This document shows positions 6,172 to 14,325 of a stretch of DNA of 19,483 nucleotides, piece by piece. Made by a program: the position numbers and the translations under genes. Positions within the stretch are counted from its first letter, which is position 1; each line of letters opens with the position of its first letter. The notes beneath the pieces were generated by a model. The model was not told the DNA's origin. It searched no databases and saw only the letters and a list, made by a program, of their open reading frames with translations. Origin of the DNA: JBHIBD01 sp046758865 (GTDB lineage Bacteria; Planctomycetota; Brocadiia; Brocadiales; Bathyanammoxibiaceae); the NCBI GenBank assembly GCA_046758865.1, contig JBHIBD010000038.1, forward strand, positions 1 through 19,483, in the 5' to 3' direction.

Positions 6172-6936
6172 ATGAAAAACAACCAAGCAGTTGAGCTGAT
6201 CGGGTCTTTTGTAGTAGTATCTGTAATTGTTTGTTTGTTTCTGTCAAGCATCGCTTTTGCAAAAGAGGGCCCCGACGTTCTGCCTGACGATCCCCTTTAT
6301 CCAGCAAAAAGACACATGGAGACAGCAGCATTAGCATCTGGCTCCGATCCGCTAGTGAAAGCTAATCTTCACACCAAACATGCCAAAGAGAGATTAGCCG
6401 AGGCGAGGGCCACTGTTTCCAAGGGCAAGCCGGAGTTTGTGGAAGGGTTAATGGGGGATTATGAAAGTTCTATTACAGAAGCGACGAAAAACATAGAACG
6501 CGCCGCCAATCAAGGAAGAGATGTGAGTGAGGCATTGAAAGCAGTAGAAAGGGCTACTAAAAAACATAATGAGGTGCTGACAGGTCTATTGGATAAAGTA
6601 CCAGAACAGGCTAAGCCTGCTATCGTACATGCCATAAAAGTGTCTAAGCGTGGTAGAAATCGTGCCCTAGATGCACTCAACAAGGTGCAAAGAGGTGAGC
6701 TTCCTATTGGCAGGCCAGAAGGTATTGGTGGACCAGGAAAAGCCAATAGGCCCCGTGGTGAAGATGAACTGAGAGAAGGAATCGGAAAGTCTAAAGGCAT
6801 CGTCAAACCAAAAGGTTTGGGTAGATTCGGAGGAATCGAGGGCCCAGGGAAATACGGTAAGCCAAAAGGTATTGGCGGACCAGGAAAAGCCAACAGGTCC
6901 CACGGCGGAGGTGGACCTAGAAGTAGAGGGAGATAA
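6172..6936 (+). CDS. Exported DUF5667-domain protein with Gly/Pro/Lys-rich tail
   Basis: A 254-aa secreted protein. ATG 6172 gives a clear signal peptide ending S-I-A-F-A30 | K31; an earlier in-frame ATG (6100) would put 24 extra residues ahead of it. Residues about 34-145 match the DUF5667 pattern: PDVLPDDPLYPAKRHMET, then a helical region with AxLHxxxAxxRLAEA-like spacing. The last 75 residues are low complexity, rich in Gly, Pro, Lys and Arg, with repeats GIGGPGKANR (twice) and related GxGKxKGI / KPKG units. The tail is strongly basic and probably disordered; it could bind nucleic acid, polysaccharide or cell wall. DUF5667 proteins have no established function. Confidence 0.8.
   Translation: MKNNQAVELIGSFVVVSVIVCLFLSSIAFAKEGPDVLPDDPLYPAKRHMETAALASGSDPLVKANLHTKHAKERLAEARATVSKGKPEFVEGLMGDYESSITEATKNIERAANQGRDVSEALKAVERATKKHNEVLTGLLDKVPEQAKPAIVHAIKVSKRGRNRALDALNKVQRGELPIGRPEGIGGPGKANRPRGEDELREGIGKSKGIVKPKGLGRFGGIEGPGKYGKPKGIGGPGKANRSHGGGGPRSRGR
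6720..6900 (+). repeat. Duplicated 30-bp unit in the DUF5667 gene tail
   Basis: The segments at about 6721-6750 and 6869-6898 are nearly identical, differing at two third-codon positions, and both encode GIGGPGKANR. Between them are looser copies of the Gly-Lys-Pro unit. Differences at synonymous sites suggest that the duplication is old or that the peptide is under selection. Confidence 0.7.
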
Positions 6937-7488
6937 ATACCCCGCAACGCATAAAACCCAAAAAGAGGGCCCAGGGTCTAGCCCTAAATCCTATCTTAAA
7001 ACTGGTGGCGAGGGTGGCCCTGTCCCTTACAACGAGGATTGCGCCAATTAGAAATTGGATCTAAAATCTAGTGCCAGTCTTTGTACACTCTACCACGTAG
7101 AGCATAAGAGCTAATTTTTAAGCCCCACCCCCCCGTAGAAACTCCTTTTTGAAGTTCTCCCTAAGAAAATCAAACACTCGCCTTCTGCACACTTCTGTGG
7201 AAAGTGTCGTTTTTACTGGACTCTAACTTACCTCTTATTTTGTAAAGACTTATAACAAAATGTGGCGCTAAAGACACACAAGTGTTGCGAAATTTCAACA
7301 TATTTGAGGCCGGACTGGGGAGACTAGATAAAAAGATTTTCTAGTTCTTAACCGATATGTTTCATGCACTTACAACAAAGGGGCTTTCCGTTCCCAAAGA
7401 TTGGTGTTTTTTTTGCTATCACACTCCTATTGAGCAGCCTTGACAGTTAGTTAATCGTAGGAAATAAAGCACAGGAGAGGTGAGAAAA
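6937..7488. other. Long non-coding region (552 bp)
   Basis: No credible protein gene is seen on either strand. Small inverted repeats are present: CCAATT-AGA-AATTGG (7044-7058), CTCTAC-CAC-GTAGAG (7088-7102) and TTTTGT...ACAAAA near 7238-7260. None has the stem and T-tract of a convincing terminator. A TTGACA at 7440-7445 lies too close to the next start to judge, and no good -10 box follows. It could hide a small RNA, but nothing recognisable supports one. Confidence 0.45.
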
Positions 7489-7848
7489 ATGCCAACTCAA
7501 ATATATGTGCACCTAGTGGTACTCAAAGAGACCCTAAAAGAGAGAATTATGGGAGAAGAAACCGTACCACCGTCGTGGAAGATTAGGGTACTTGCACATT
7601 ACCTCTGTCTTGCCTTGGGAATTATTTTTGGGGTCGGCCTTATCCTCGAATGGATTTACAATGTATACATTGGAGTGCTACCAACAAGTTATATCACCTT
7701 TAGTTTAACAATATGGTATTTGGCAGCAATGATACTTATTTTATCTCACCTCATCGGATGTCTTATAACTTGGACGGACCCGGTGGAGGTTAGGATTCCT
7801 AAATTGTTCGAATATAGAACGCAGAAGGAATATGTCTCTGGAGCGTAG
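7489..7848 (+). CDS. Small two-helix membrane protein of unknown function
   Basis: A 119-aa protein I do not recognise. ATG 7489 is preferred over GTG 7480 because AGGAGAGG (7473-7480) lies 8 nt before it. The N-terminal 30 residues are soluble and mixed-charge. Two hydrophobic segments follow, about 33-60 (LAHYLCLALGIIFGVGLILEW) and 68-95 (ending AAMILILSHLIGCLITW), then a short polar tail. Both ends would face the same side of the membrane. It stands alone between a long non-coding region and tRNA-fMet, so context gives no clue. Confidence 0.72.
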   Translation: MPTQIYVHLVVLKETLKERIMGEETVPPSWKIRVLAHYLCLALGIIFGVGLILEWIYNVYIGVLPTSYITFSLTIWYLAAMILILSHLIGCLITWTDPVEVRIPKLFEYRTQKEYVSGA

Positions 7849-7933
7849 GAGACATGGGCAGGATTTCTTTAAATGCTGTCGCCTTAGCCAGTTTCGGTAG
7901 ATTTAAGAAGGTTCACTTTCTGGACACCAAGAC

Positions 7934-7969
7934 AAAAAATAAGGACTCGGAGTTTGCCTCTGAGTCCTT
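7934..7969 (-). terminator. Rho-independent terminator of tRNA-fMet
   Basis: On the minus strand, AAGGACTCAGAG-GCAAA-CTCCGAGTCCTT forms a 12-bp stem with one imperfect pair, followed by ATTTTTTG. It begins 9 nt beyond the CCA end of the tRNA. Confidence 0.9.
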
Positions 7970-7978
7970 GCCTGGTAA

Positions 7979-8055
<77 letters not shown>

Positions 8056-8067
8056 GTTTCTAAACCC

Positions 8068-8095
8068 AATATATCACAAAAACGTCTTCTGTCAA
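8068..8095 (-). promoter_or_regulatory. Sigma70-type promoter of tRNA-fMet
   Basis: On the minus strand, TTGACA (8095-8090), a 16-nt spacer and TATATT (8073-8068). The -10 box ends 12 nt before the mature tRNA 5' end, leaving a short leader. Confidence 0.82.
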
Positions 8096-8132
8096 GATGA
8101 TGATTTACACAAAATTTTTACCAATTTTATCG

Positions 8133-8160
8133 TTGACATTGGCGTTTAGTCCTCTATACT
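8133..8160 (+). promoter_or_regulatory. Sigma70-type promoter of the DUF799-like lipoprotein gene
   Basis: TTGACA (8133-8138), a 16-nt spacer and TATACT (8155-8160). Predicted transcription start near 8167, about 58 nt ahead of ATG 8225. It faces away from the tRNA-fMet promoter, whose -35 box is 37 bp to the left. Confidence 0.8.
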
Positions 8161-8224
8161 TTTAAAAACTTTAGCGTGGGTGAGGTACAGCTTTTTAAGA
8201 GATTTTTCGAAAGCGGGGGTCCCA

Positions 8225-9718
8225 ATGAGAAAAGGCATACCGCTTCTCCTGCCTTTGTTCTCCCTGTTATTTTTCTTTGCCGGTTGTGCCACAAACGGTC
8301 ACGACCTCGTCTACGAGAATAACAGCCCCTTTTATCAAGAGGAAGAAGACGACGGAAGCTACGGGGAAAAGAGCCCATTGGACAGGGTCATGCAACTTGA
8401 CCCCGGACAGCGTAACCTGAAGTATTCCCAATCACTTATTACAGACCCGCCGAGAAGGATCGCCATCTTGCCGTTCGAGAATCTGGAGGGTGGAGACTTT
8501 AAACTAAACTGGGTGCCCATTACCGGTCGCAGTAACGATGAAAAAGAGAACAAGAGCTGGACCTATGCTAACAGGTTGAGGAAATTCTTATTTGCCTACA
8601 TGTCGCTAAGGGAATTTGAGCTTATGAGTCTCCTGGAGACAGACACTATCTTAAAGGAATTAGGCATAACCAACTCCGAAAGGCTTTATGGCGCAGACCC
8701 ACGTGACCTTGCTGCGGCCATGGGGGTGGATGCCCTAATATATGGAAAGGTAACCCACCACAGGGCCCATTACTACTTCCTGTTTTCCCAAGTGGCCGTT
8801 GGCCTCTCCGTCAAATGTGTATCCGGTAAGGACGGCAGCGACCTCTTCGAGGTAAGTGAAGTGAGGCGTGACAACAAAGTCCGTGTGGCAATAGACCCCA
8901 TAGGCATGGTTGCTGCATCTGTACAAAACATATTTAGTGTACGGAACCTCTATATGGTCAGGGCCGCCGATGAGCTCTGCCGGGAGATAGTCTCAAGGAT
9001 TCCCGTCGCAGAGTCGCTGATAAAGGAGAGAGAATTATACTGGAAAGAGCTTGTTGCCTCTAATCAAAAGATACAGGCTATTAAGGAGAAAATGGCCATC
9101 GCAAACGGCGATACAACAGACCTTTTGACCAATGGTGGTGTTGAGGTGGCCAAGGCGGATGATGATATTGACACAGCGGCTGTTATCAGGCCGGGTGAAA
9201 GTGAGGACATTCTCGAAGGGGTAACGGAAGGCGTGCAGCTTGCTGATGCTGACGGTGTAGTCCGGGCCGCTGAGTCTACAACCATTCCGGCCACGCACCT
9301 AAATAAAAGCATTTTAGAGGAGGCAAAAGAATCAGGAAATGTAGGGGAAGAAATGGTAGTAGCCGCAATGGCCACCGATAGCTTCCCTCACATTGCTTCT
9401 GCTCCCGGGCTTGCTGTTGAGGAGGTAACAGAGATTGCCTTGGCAGATATTATTTACATGAGTAGAGATGAAGACGCCACCAACTTCGAGGATGAAGCAA
9501 TGGAAGTTGATGCATCTAACATCGTCTACAGCAACAAGGGTGTGATCGTCGATAGCCAGACGGAGACAACAGGCAATAAAGATGATGAGGGTACTCATGA
9601 CCTAAAAGACATAATGAACGAAATAATAGAGATGAGTATATCCGACATTATCTATAGCAGCAAAGACCTGCCCCTCGATAGTCCTTCCGAGGCTATTCCC
9701 CAGGATGTAACTTCCTGA
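8225..9718 (+). CDS. DUF799/CsgG-like lipoprotein with long acidic repetitive tail
   Basis: A 497-aa lipoprotein when begun at ATG 8225. That start gives MRKG plus a hydrophobic stretch ending LFFFAGC21, a good lipobox; a start at 8180 would add 15 residues before it. Residues about 75-265 resemble the DUF799 (GNA1162-like) and CsgG fold: RRIAILPFENL (78-88), then AAAMGVDALIYGKV, and a final helix before IVSRIPVAE. Relatives of this fold are periplasmic-side outer-membrane lipoproteins. A charged, possibly coiled-coil stretch (about 275-305) leads to a 190-residue acidic tail with three D/N-I-I/V-Y-S units. The tail is unusual for the family, whose members are near 220 aa. Function is unknown. 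Confidence 0.8.
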   Translation: MRKGIPLLLPLFSLLFFFAGCATNGHDLVYENNSPFYQEEEDDGSYGEKSPLDRVMQLDPGQRNLKYSQSLITDPPRRIAILPFENLEGGDFKLNWVPITGRSNDEKENKSWTYANRLRKFLFAYMSLREFELMSLLETDTILKELGITNSERLYGADPRDLAAAMGVDALIYGKVTHHRAHYYFLFSQVAVGLSVKCVSGKDGSDLFEVSEVRRDNKVRVAIDPIGMVAASVQNIFSVRNLYMVRAADELCREIVSRIPVAESLIKERELYWKELVASNQKIQAIKEKMAIANGDTTDLLTNGGVEVAKADDDIDTAAVIRPGESEDILEGVTEGVQLADADGVVRAAESTTIPATHLNKSILEEAKESGNVGEEMVVAAMATDSFPHIASAPGLAVEEVTEIALADIIYMSRDEDATNFEDEAMEVDASNIVYSNKGVIVDSQTETTGNKDDEGTHDLKDIMNEIIEMSISDIIYSSKDLPLDSPSEAIPQDVTS

Positions 9719-9998
9719 GGAGGACCGTCCTTCTGAGGCCAAAGTATCGGTATAGAGACGCACAAGAGGTTGAGTTCCAGGACTCATTTTAAGGTATCTT
9801 TTCAAGTAGGATTCTACTAACTCCCGGCCCAGGTGTGTAGGATTCCACAACAGTTAGCTCCCTAAGTTCGGTATTTCAAGCTGGTAGCAACATTCTCGCC
9901 TACAGCGTTTCCCCTATTTCTCTTTAAATCCAGCCGTTTTTCTGATAATATTTTGGTAATATAGCGACGGTTACAGTCTTTCCACACAGGGATTTAAA

Positions 9999-10562
9999 TT
10001 GGTACTTGTGATCGACAACTATGATTCCTTTACCTACAATCTGGTTCAGTGCGTTGGGGAGCTTGGTAAGGGGGTAGAAGTATTTAGAAACGATAGGACT
10101 ACTATCAAAGAGATTGAAAGAAAGTCTCCAGAGCATATAATTATCTCCCCCGGCCCATGCACACCAAAGGAAAGTGGTCTCTCCAACGATGTCATAAAAC
10201 ACTTTGTAGGTAAGGTACCCATATTGGGCGTGTGTCTGGGACACCAGTGCATTGCCTACGCCTTTGGAGGTGAGGTGGTGAGGGCCCGGAGATTGATGCA
10301 CGGAAAGACCTCAATGATACATCACGACGGGAAGACCATTTACAAGGGCTTGCCTAACCCCTTTGAGGCCACACGCTACCACTCCCTTATAGTAAAGGAG
10401 GAGAGCATACCCGACTGTTTCGAGGTAACGGCCAGGGCAGATGAGGACGAGGTCATGGGCCTAAGGCACAAGGAATATGTGCTAGAAGGAGTCCAGTTTC
10501 ACCCAGAATCTTTCCTGACAGAAGTAGGGCCAAAGATAATACAGAACTTTTTTGAACTCTGA
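9999..10562 (+). CDS. pabA: Glutamine amidotransferase, anthranilate / aminodeoxychorismate synthase component II
   Basis: A 187-aa class I glutamine amidotransferase, normal for PabA/TrpG. It hydrolyses glutamine and hands ammonia to a chorismate-using partner for PABA (folate) or anthranilate (tryptophan). The catalytic triad is visible: C79 in GVCLGHQ, and H168 and E170 in FHPES. The MVLVIDNYDSFTYNLVQ start and IIISPGPCTP are family signatures. The start codon is TTG 9999, with AGGGA upstream. It leads a run into pyrF (8-nt gap). Neither TrpE nor PabB is nearby, so which pathway, or both, cannot be told from context. Confidence 0.95.
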   Translation: MVLVIDNYDSFTYNLVQCVGELGKGVEVFRNDRTTIKEIERKSPEHIIISPGPCTPKESGLSNDVIKHFVGKVPILGVCLGHQCIAYAFGGEVVRARRLMHGKTSMIHHDGKTIYKGLPNPFEATRYHSLIVKEESIPDCFEVTARADEDEVMGLRHKEYVLEGVQFHPESFLTEVGPKIIQNFFEL

Positions 10563-10570
10563 AGTGGACT

Positions 10571-11509
10571 TTGAAGAGTTTTGGTGACCGCCTAATAGAG
10601 GTATTAAAAGAAAAGGGTAGTCCTGTAGTAGTGGGTCTAGACCCTCAACTCCAATTATTGCCACCGGAAATAAAGGCCAAGAACTTTGCGCGTTACGGAA
10701 AAGGTTTCAAAGGTGCCAGTCGGGCCGTGCTTGAATTTAACCGGCGTCTCTTAGACATCATATCCCCGCACATAGGCGTGGTAAAGCTCCAGATTGCATT
10801 CTACGAGGCCCTGGGCCCACATGGTATCGAATCTTACCTGAAGACCATCCATCTTGTCCTTAAAAAGGGGCTTCTTGTTATTGGCGACATAAAGCGTGGT
10901 GACGTAGAACACACCGCACAGGCCTACGCCCAGGCTCATCTGGGCGAGGTGGATATAGATGGCTTTGCTGCCCAGGGCTATGGCGTTGATGCCGTCACGC
11001 TTAACCCTTATCTTGGAAGGGACAGTGTTTCGCCCTTCCTCAAAATAGCAAAAACTTATGGTAAAGGGCTCTTCATTGTAGTAAAGAGTACCAACCCCTC
11101 TTCTAAAGACTTCCAGGACAGGCGCTGCGGCAGGGAAAGGCTCTGCGAACTTGTGGCCAAAAAGGTGGACGATTGGGGTGGCGGTCTTGTGGGTAAATCG
11201 GGATACAGTTCTGTGGGTGCGGTGGTAGCCGCGAGTTCACCGGCCTTGGGGAAACGCCTGAGGCGTCTTATGCCCAGGGCCTTCTTCCTAGTGCCGGGTT
11301 ACGGTGCCCAGGGTACAAAGGCAAAAGATTTAAGCCCTTACTTTAACACTGACGGCTATGGGGCCATTGTCAGCTCCTCTCGGGCAATAATATTTGCATA
11401 TGAGAACCCTTCATGGAAGAGGAAATATGGAGGGAGGCACTGGGAGAGGGCAGTAGAGGATGCCGTTCTTGGGATGCGACGGGACATATCACGGGTGGTT
11501 GGTAGGTGA
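10571..11509 (+). CDS. pyrF: Orotidine 5'-phosphate decarboxylase, type 2
   Basis: A 312-aa enzyme that converts OMP to UMP in the last step of pyrimidine synthesis. It is the longer type 2 form (type 1 is about 235 aa). The catalytic motif is G-D106-I-K108-R-G-D111, with VGLDPQ near residues 21-26 and the phosphate-binding VPGYGAQG segment near 235. The start is TTG 10571, 8 nt after pabA. The 3' end overlaps murD by 4 nt (GTGA), so the two are translationally coupled. Confidence 0.95.
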   Translation: MKSFGDRLIEVLKEKGSPVVVGLDPQLQLLPPEIKAKNFARYGKGFKGASRAVLEFNRRLLDIISPHIGVVKLQIAFYEALGPHGIESYLKTIHLVLKKGLLVIGDIKRGDVEHTAQAYAQAHLGEVDIDGFAAQGYGVDAVTLNPYLGRDSVSPFLKIAKTYGKGLFIVVKSTNPSSKDFQDRRCGRERLCELVAKKVDDWGGGLVGKSGYSSVGAVVAASSPALGKRLRRLMPRAFFLVPGYGAQGTKAKDLSPYFNTDGYGAIVSSSRAIIFAYENPSWKRKYGGRHWERAVEDAVLGMRRDISRVVGR

Positions 11510-12957
11510 TAGACAACAATATGTTCAGGGATAAAAAGATAACGGTTATGGGCCTCGGCCTCTTTGGCGGGGGTGCCGGTCTTGCCCGCTTCCTGGTCCG
11601 CCAGGGGGCAAGGCTTGTTATTACTGACCTCAAGACCGAGGAACAATTGGCCTCTTCCCTGGCTACATTAGATGGGCCGCCCGTAGAGCTACACCTTGGG
11701 GGTCACAGGGAGGATGATTTCAAGGGTGTGGACATGGTAATGGTCAACCCTGCGGTACCGAGAGATTCCAGATTTCTACAAATAGCCAAGGAGAATAACG
11801 TTCCCCTAGATACGGAAATGAATCTGTTCTTCAGGTTGTGTCGTGCACCTATATTAGGGGTAACGGGGACAAAGGGCAAGTCAACGACCACTGCCCTGAT
11901 TGGCGAGATGCTTCACCACCAGGGACGCAGGGTATGGGTGGGGGGAAATCTAGGCCTCGGGTATTCACTCCTTGAACGCATAGACGAGATAGCAACAGAC
12001 GACCTAGTTGTATTGGAACTATCCAGCTTCCAACTTGAGGATCTGAGTAAGTTAAGGATGTCCCCTCACGTGAGCATCATTACGAACATTGCGCCAAATC
12101 ATCTAGACCGACACGGTAGCTACGCCGAATATATAGAGGCAAAGAGGAATATAATCCGCTTTCAGGGCCCAAACGACTACTGTATCATGAATCTAGACGA
12201 CCGAGAGCTGAGGAAATGGCCCGCTGACACCATGGCAAGGGTCTTGTGGTTTAGTACCAAAGACGTTGTGGAATCTGGGGCCTTCGTGGAAAACGGGAAG
12301 ATTTGTCTGCGTCTCAGTGAAAGGGAGCCCGGTGAGATAGAGGTCTCTTGTCTTTCAAATGTAAAAATTCCTGGCGCACACAACGCAGCAAATATCCTCG
12401 CCGCCTCCTGTGCGGCCTTCTTGATGGGCGCAGGGGGTGAACACATAGACAGGGCACTAAGAGAGTTCTCGGGCCTTGAGCACAGGCTAGAGTTCGTCTG
12501 CGATATAGACGGAGCGTGCTACTACAACGATTCAATTGCCACTACTCCCGAATCGGCTATTGCTGGCCTCAGGGCCTTTGAGGGCCCGATAGTCCTCATT
12601 GCTGGCGGCTACGACAAAGGAATTCCATTTGATGCCCTTGCCGAAGAGTGTTTGAAACGCACCAAATGTGTTATACTTATTGGAAGTACTGCACAAAAGA
12701 TAGGGGAACTGATTGCCCGAGCAAGGAGGGGCAGTGATACTCCGGAAGTTATCTTCGCCTCGTCCCTTGAAGGGGCCGTGAGGTCCGCCAGGAATCTGGC
12801 CCAAAGGGGTGACACCGTGTTACTCTCACCCGCCTGTGCGAGCTATGATATGTTTGTCAACTTTGAGGACAGAGGTAGACAGTTCAAGGCCCTGGTCAGA
12901 GAGGCTAAACAAGTTAAGGTTACCCGGAGTATGAGTCGTCAGAACTTTTTGATGTAA
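11506..12957 (+). CDS. murD: UDP-N-acetylmuramoyl-L-alanine--D-glutamate ligase
   Basis: A 483-aa Mur ligase that adds D-glutamate to UDP-MurNAc-L-Ala in cytoplasmic peptidoglycan synthesis. Near the N-terminus is the MurD-type nucleotide fold (VMGLGLFGGGAGLARFL). The ATP loop is G121-T-K-G-K-S-T127, followed by LELSSFQLE, NIAPNHLDRHGS, the GAHNAANILAA box and YYNDSIATTPESAIAGL, all typical of MurD. The start is GTG 11506, overlapping the pyrF stop; ATG 11521 is a possible alternative. No other mur genes flank it, so it lies outside the usual dcw cluster. Confidence 0.95.
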   Translation: MIDNNMFRDKKITVMGLGLFGGGAGLARFLVRQGARLVITDLKTEEQLASSLATLDGPPVELHLGGHREDDFKGVDMVMVNPAVPRDSRFLQIAKENNVPLDTEMNLFFRLCRAPILGVTGTKGKSTTTALIGEMLHHQGRRVWVGGNLGLGYSLLERIDEIATDDLVVLELSSFQLEDLSKLRMSPHVSIITNIAPNHLDRHGSYAEYIEAKRNIIRFQGPNDYCIMNLDDRELRKWPADTMARVLWFSTKDVVESGAFVENGKICLRLSEREPGEIEVSCLSNVKIPGAHNAANILAASCAAFLMGAGGEHIDRALREFSGLEHRLEFVCDIDGACYYNDSIATTPESAIAGLRAFEGPIVLIAGGYDKGIPFDALAEECLKRTKCVILIGSTAQKIGELIARARRGSDTPEVIFASSLEGAVRSARNLAQRGDTVLLSPACASYDMFVNFEDRGRQFKALVREAKQVKVTRSMSRQNFLM

Positions 12958-12996
12958 ATGCGGTAGAGAGACGCATTTTACCAGGACGCTAGCCGT

Positions 12997-14325
12997 ATGA
13001 GCCATCAGGATATGAAGAAGAAAATAGCCGTTGGGCTGGTAAGACGCCTTCAGGAGAAGGGTCACAAGGCCCTCCTTGCTGGGGGTTGTGTCCGTGACAT
13101 GCTGATGGGTATAAACTCTACTGACCACGATATAGCCACCAGTGCACGTCCAGAAGAGGTTATGAACCTTTTTGAAAAGACCATCCCCATTGGGGCACAG
13201 TTCGGGGTGGTCATAGTGGTAGCAGATGGCTCTCAGTTTGAGGTGGCTACATTCCGCACTGAAGGCGCCTACTCTGACGGCCGTCACCCCGACAGCGTCG
13301 CCTTTGTAGACCCCGAGGGGGACGCCCACAGGCGTGATTTTACTATTAACGGCATGTTCTACGACCCTGTTAGGGACGAATTACTAGATTTTGTCGGTGG
13401 CCATAGAGATATTAAACTAAGGCTTGTGCGTACCATTGGCGACCCTTATAAGAGATTCAGTGAGGACCGCCTCCGCATGATACGTGCCGTGCGTTTCGCC
13501 TGCCGTTTCGGTTACAAGATAGAAGAGTCAACCAGAGAGGCCATCAAGAAATACGCCCCCAATATCCTGAGCGTGAGTTGGGAGAGGATACGGGATGAGC
13601 TACAAAAAATACTCCTGGATGAAAACAGAAAGAGGGGCCTGCAACTGCTTGATGAGTTAGGACTTATGGAACATATCCTCCCAGAAATCACCGCTATGAA
13701 AGGGGTAAAACAACCTGAAAATCTACATCCTGAAGGCGATGTATTTGTTCACACCCTCCTTACAGTGTCATATCTAAAGAAACCTTCGTGGGTGCTTGCC
13801 ATGGGTGCGCTTCTCCATGATGTGGCTAAGCCCACAACCACCGAAGAAAAGGGCGGCAGGATACGTTACCCCTACCATGAATCGATAGGGGCTGAAATGG
13901 CGGGAGAAATCTGTGACCGCCTGAAGACCTCTAAGGAAGAGAAGGAAAGGATAAAATGGTTGGTAAAGAGGCACCTGGCCTTTAAGGATGCCCGAAAGAT
14001 GAGACTAAGTAAACTCAAGAGGCTATTATCCCATGAAGATTATCCCCTCCTTGCTGAGGTTTGCAGGGTGGACGCACTGGCCAGCTCAGGTGACCTCACC
14101 GATTACAATTTCTGCCAGCAGATGCGAGAAAAATTCAAAGAAAAGGAGCTAAAGCCGCTCCGCTTCCTCACGGGAGACGACCTCATAGCTATAGGCCTGA
14201 AACCGGGGCCTATTTTCTCCAAAGTCCTTACGAAGGTTTATGATGAACAACTGGAGGGCAAAATCCGCACAAAGGAAGAGGCCATTGACAGGGCCAGAGA
14301 ATTGACAGAGGGGGCCAAGGTATGA
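12997..14325 (+). CDS. cca: CCA tRNA nucleotidyltransferase with HD domain
   Basis: A 442-aa class II nucleotidyltransferase. Residues 29-34 are the GGCVRD motif; the catalytic acidic pair is D43-x-D45 within STDHDIATS. RRDFTINGM and EDRLRMIRAVRFACRFG mark the neck and nucleotide-recognition region. A C-terminal HD domain carries H274-D275 (LLHDVAKP). The role is adding or repairing the tRNA 3'-CCA; poly(A) polymerases share this fold, so that role is not fully excluded. Both tRNA genes in the window encode CCA, so repair would be its main job on them. ATG 12997 follows AGGA; the stop overlaps the TPR gene as ATGA. Confidence 0.92.
   Translation: MSHQDMKKKIAVGLVRRLQEKGHKALLAGGCVRDMLMGINSTDHDIATSARPEEVMNLFEKTIPIGAQFGVVIVVADGSQFEVATFRTEGAYSDGRHPDSVAFVDPEGDAHRRDFTINGMFYDPVRDELLDFVGGHRDIKLRLVRTIGDPYKRFSEDRLRMIRAVRFACRFGYKIEESTREAIKKYAPNILSVSWERIRDELQKILLDENRKRGLQLLDELGLMEHILPEITAMKGVKQPENLHPEGDVFVHTLLTVSYLKKPSWVLAMGALLHDVAKPTTTEEKGGRIRYPYHESIGAEMAGEICDRLKTSKEEKERIKWLVKRHLAFKDARKMRLSKLKRLLSHEDYPLLAEVCRVDALASSGDLTDYNFCQQMREKFKEKELKPLRFLTGDDLIAIGLKPGPIFSKVLTKVYDEQLEGKIRTKEEAIDRARELTEGAKV

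Noticed and set aside
12826..13329. 167-aa minus-strand frame across the murD/cca junction
   Set aside because: It is antisense to two well-supported genes and shows no motif.
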